Positions 4,791 to 6,136 of a stretch of DNA of 6,136 bases are shown here, piece after piece. The DNA is from Pseudomonadota bacterium (GTDB lineage Bacteria; Myxococcota_A; Polyangia; Polyangiales; Sandaracinaceae): contig JAEZBP010000356.1 of assembly GCA_023427125.1 (NCBI GenBank), forward strand, positions 1 to 6,136, given 5' to 3'. The notes beneath the pieces were generated by a model. It was given only the letters and a program-made list of their open reading frames with translations. It did not search any database and had not been told where the DNA came from. A program made the translations under genes and the position numbers. Each line of letters starts with the position of its first letter. Positions within the stretch are counted from its first letter, which is position 1.

Positions 4791-5744
4791 TCACACGAAG
4801 AGAGAGCTCACCGAGTCGCTGTTGTGGATCCGCTTGATGGCCTCGCCGAGGAGGCGCGAGACGGAGAGCACCTTGAACTTTGCGATGCCCTTGGCGTCTT
4901 CCCGCAGCGGGATGGTGTCGGTGACGAGGACCTCCTCGAGCACCGAGTCGCGGATCCGCTCGATCGCCGGGCCCGAGAGCACCGGATGCGTGGCGCACGC
5001 GAACACGCGCTTGGCGCCGCGATCGGTCAGCGCCTTGGCCGCGTTCGTCAGGGTGCCCGCGGTGTCGATCATGTCGTCGACGATCACGCAGTCGCGACCC
5101 TCGACGGCGCCGACGATGTTCATCACCTCGCTCACGTTCGCGGTCGGGCGGCGCTTGTCGATGATCGCGAGCTCCGAGCCGAGCCGCTTCGCGTACGCGC
5201 GGGCTCGCTCCACGCCGCCGGCGTCCGGCGAGACGCAGACGCTGCCCGGGCTGAGCCTCGGGCGCAGGTACTCGAGGAACGCGGGCATCGCGTAGAGGTG
5301 ATCGAAGGGGACGTTGAAGAAGCCCTGGATCTGCCCCGCGTGCAGATCCATCGACACGACCCGCGAGGCCCCGGCGGCCTGCAGCAGATCGGCGACGAGC
5401 TTCGCCGTGATCGGCGTGCGGGGCGCCACCTTGCGATCCTGCCGCGCGTAGCCGTAGTAGGGCATCACCGCGGTGATCGAGCCGGCCGACGCCCGCTTGA
5501 GCGCGTCGATCATGACGAGGAGCTGCATCAGGTGGTCGTTCACCGGCGCGCACGTCGGCTGCACCACGTAGACGTCGAGGCCGCGCACGTTCTCGCGGAC
5601 CTCGGCGAAGACCTCGCCGTCGGCGAACGTGGAGATCTTCGCGCGCCCGAGGGGGACCTCGAGGTAGCTCGCGATCTGCTCGGCCAGCGCCGGATTGGCG
5701 TGGCCGGTGAAGATACAGATCGACTTGAACACGCCGCGCCTCAC
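4791..5744 (-). CDS. prs: Ribose-phosphate pyrophosphokinase (PRPP synthetase, class I)
   Basis: The enzyme makes 5-phosphoribosyl 1-diphosphate from ribose 5-phosphate and ATP, the precursor for purine, pyrimidine, NAD, histidine and tryptophan synthesis. The 317-residue length is typical (E. coli 315). Visible motifs: FADGEVFAEVRENVRG (40-55), the flexible loop YGYARQDRKVAPRTPIT (97-113), the divalent-cation signature DLHAGQIQGFFNVPFDHL (133-150, His135), the KRRP loop (197-200), and the PRPP-binding loop VIVDDMIDTAGT (220-231). The start codon is GTG, not ATG. GTG at 5744 has GGAAG 6 nt upstream; GTG at 5732 (codon 5) has GAGG 6 nt upstream and would give MFKSICIFTGHANP, equally close to relatives, so four residues are uncertain. 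It is the first gene of the minus-strand cluster, with a good promoter 60-90 nt upstream. Confidence 0.97.
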   Translation of the reverse strand: MRRGVFKSICIFTGHANPALAEQIASYLEVPLGRAKISTFADGEVFAEVRENVRGLDVYVVQPTCAPVNDHLMQLLVMIDALKRASAGSITAVMPYYGYARQDRKVAPRTPITAKLVADLLQAAGASRVVSMDLHAGQIQGFFNVPFDHLYAMPAFLEYLRPRLSPGSVCVSPDAGGVERARAYAKRLGSELAIIDKRRPTANVSEVMNIVGAVEGRDCVIVDDMIDTAGTLTNAAKALTDRGAKRVFACATHPVLSGPAIERIRDSVLEEVLVTDTIPLREDAKGIAKFKVLSVSRLLGEAIKRIHNSDSVSSLFV

Positions 5745-5748
5745 GAAT

Positions 5749-5772
5749 AACTTCCGCGCCGAAACTTCCGCG
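5749..5772 (-). repeat. Direct repeat of 10 bp in the prs leader, including the ribosome binding site
   Basis: On the minus strand CGCGGAAGTT occurs twice (5772-5763 and 5758-5749), 14 nt apart. The downstream copy carries the GGAAG that serves the prs GTG at 5744; the upstream copy duplicates it at a distance too long for initiation. It may be a small duplication or part of a binding site. Confidence 0.5.
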
Positions 5773-5806
5773 ACCGATGAAGAGGGCCCGGCCGATGGGG
5801 ACCGCT

Positions 5807-5835
5807 TCGGTAGCAGAGGGGCCGAGGGGTGTCAA
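5807..5835 (-). promoter_or_regulatory. Promoter of the prs gene cluster (housekeeping sigma type)
   Basis: On the minus strand a perfect -35 hexamer TTGACA (5835-5830) is followed after exactly 17 bp by TACCGA (5812-5807), preceded by TGC, which makes an extended -10. Transcription would start near 5800, giving a leader of about 56 nt to the GTG at 5744. The -10 matches the consensus only in part, as is common in high-GC genomes. Confidence 0.65.
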
Positions 5836-5836
5836 C

Positions 5837-5849
5837 GCAGGGCCCCTGC
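5837..5849. repeat. Short palindrome abutting the prs -35 box
   Basis: GCAGGG-C-CCCTGC is a perfect dyad with 6-bp arms. It lies one base upstream of the prs TTGACA and about 30-40 nt before the start of the divergent plus-strand gene. Such a position would suit a repressor or activator site acting on either gene, but a palindrome this short and GC-rich may be chance. Confidence 0.35.
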
Positions 5850-5877
5850 CGGGCTGCGCACACGTCGATCGGTGAGG

Positions 5878-6136
5878 ATGAGAGACGCCACGCGAGCGAA
5901 CGAAGGGGCGCGGGTGGTCACGCTCGATGCGCTCCGCGGCGTCGCCGTGGTGCTGATGATCGCGTGGCACGCGAGCGACGGGTGGCTCCGGCCCGAGCAT
6001 CACGCGGGGCCTTGGTGGGCCGCGCTGCGCACCGCGGGCGGGCTGGCGGCGCCGCTCTTCCTCCTCGCGGCGGGTGTGGCGGTCGGTCTCGGCGCGCGGC
6101 GCGGGCGCGGGCTCTCGCGCGTGCTCGTCCGAGGGG
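5878..6136 (+). CDS. Membrane protein of the HGSNAT/DUF1624-like acyltransferase group, N-terminal fragment
   Basis: The frame is open to the right edge (86 codons). Residues 15-31 read TLDALRGVAVVLMIAWH, the start expected in heparan-alpha-glucosaminide N-acetyltransferase/DUF1624 membrane proteins (LDxLRG followed by a first membrane helix ending in His). A second hydrophobic segment, LAAPLFLLAAGVAVGL (56-71), precedes a basic loop ARRGRG. In related proteins the family moves acyl groups across the membrane onto sugars; that role is inferred here from one motif and the membrane pattern. The acyltransferase-3 (OafA) family has a similar opening and remains possible. The start is uncertain: ATG at 5878 has only GGTGAGG directly against it, GTG at 5872 lies two codons upstream, and GTG at 5914 has AAGGGG at an ideal 5-nt spacing and would begin just before the LDALRG motif. 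It diverges from prs and is probably functionally unrelated to it. Confidence 0.7.
   Translation, partial: MRDATRANEGARVVTLDALRGVAVVLMIAWHASDGWLRPEHHAGPWWAALRTAGGLAAPLFLLAAGVAVGLGARRGRGLSRVLVRG

Noticed and set aside
3602..4837. Plus-strand open frame of 411 codons antisense to pth and rplY
   Set aside because: It spans two well-supported genes on the other strand and their spacer. The composition is typical of an antisense shadow and no motif is recognisable.
4704..5750. Plus-strand open frame of 348 codons antisense to prs
   Set aside because: It mirrors prs almost exactly; the translation is rich in Arg, His, Asp and Val with no domain signal.
4711..6003. Long minus-strand frame overlapping prs and the divergent gene region
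   Set aside because: It is the shifted frame of prs, Arg/Pro-rich in the coding part. Only its last 27 codons, in the prs-rplY gap, were kept as a possible small ORF.

Overview
The window looks like a chromosomal segment of a high-GC deltaproteobacterium, most likely Myxococcota (myxobacteria). I infer this from three things: strong G/C preference at third codon positions, long antisense open frames that such bias creates, and the minus-strand gene order prs, rplY, pth, rpsF, rpsR, rplI, dnaB, which I know from myxobacteria and, with small changes, from Geobacter-type genomes. I cannot name the genus.

Layout in transcription order on the minus strand. A good promoter (TTGACA, 17 bp, extended -10 TGCTACCGA) lies at 5807-5835 and drives prs (PRPP synthetase), followed by rplY (bL25 of the CTC type) and pth (peptidyl-tRNA hydrolase). 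A 100-nt gap holding a foldable leader precedes rpsF (bS6), rpsR (bS18) and rplI (bL9); rpsR and rplI overlap by one base. A 180-nt spacer with a terminator-like hairpin, a 14-bp tandem repeat and a promoter-like -10 box separates rplI from dnaB (replicative helicase). Downstream of dnaB comes a spacer of about 270 nt with a perfect 13-bp inverted repeat, then the first 34 codons of a probable lipoprotein gene running off the left edge.

On the plus strand, diverging from prs, is the first part of a multi-spanning membrane protein resembling the heparan-alpha-glucosaminide N-acetyltransferase/DUF1624 family, cut by the right edge.

The genes form a growth cluster: nucleotide precursor supply (prs), 5S rRNA-binding and other ribosomal proteins, recycling of stalled peptidyl-tRNA, and chromosome replication. 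I see no mobile element, CRISPR array, tRNA or rRNA, and no sign of a new defence or biosynthetic system. What deserves a second look is regulatory or concerns protein tails: a leader that can pair with the rpsF ribosome binding site, an unusually long acidic tail on S6, an SSB-like Gly/Asp tail on DnaB, a probable leaderless dnaB start, and several strong inverted repeats in the spacers.
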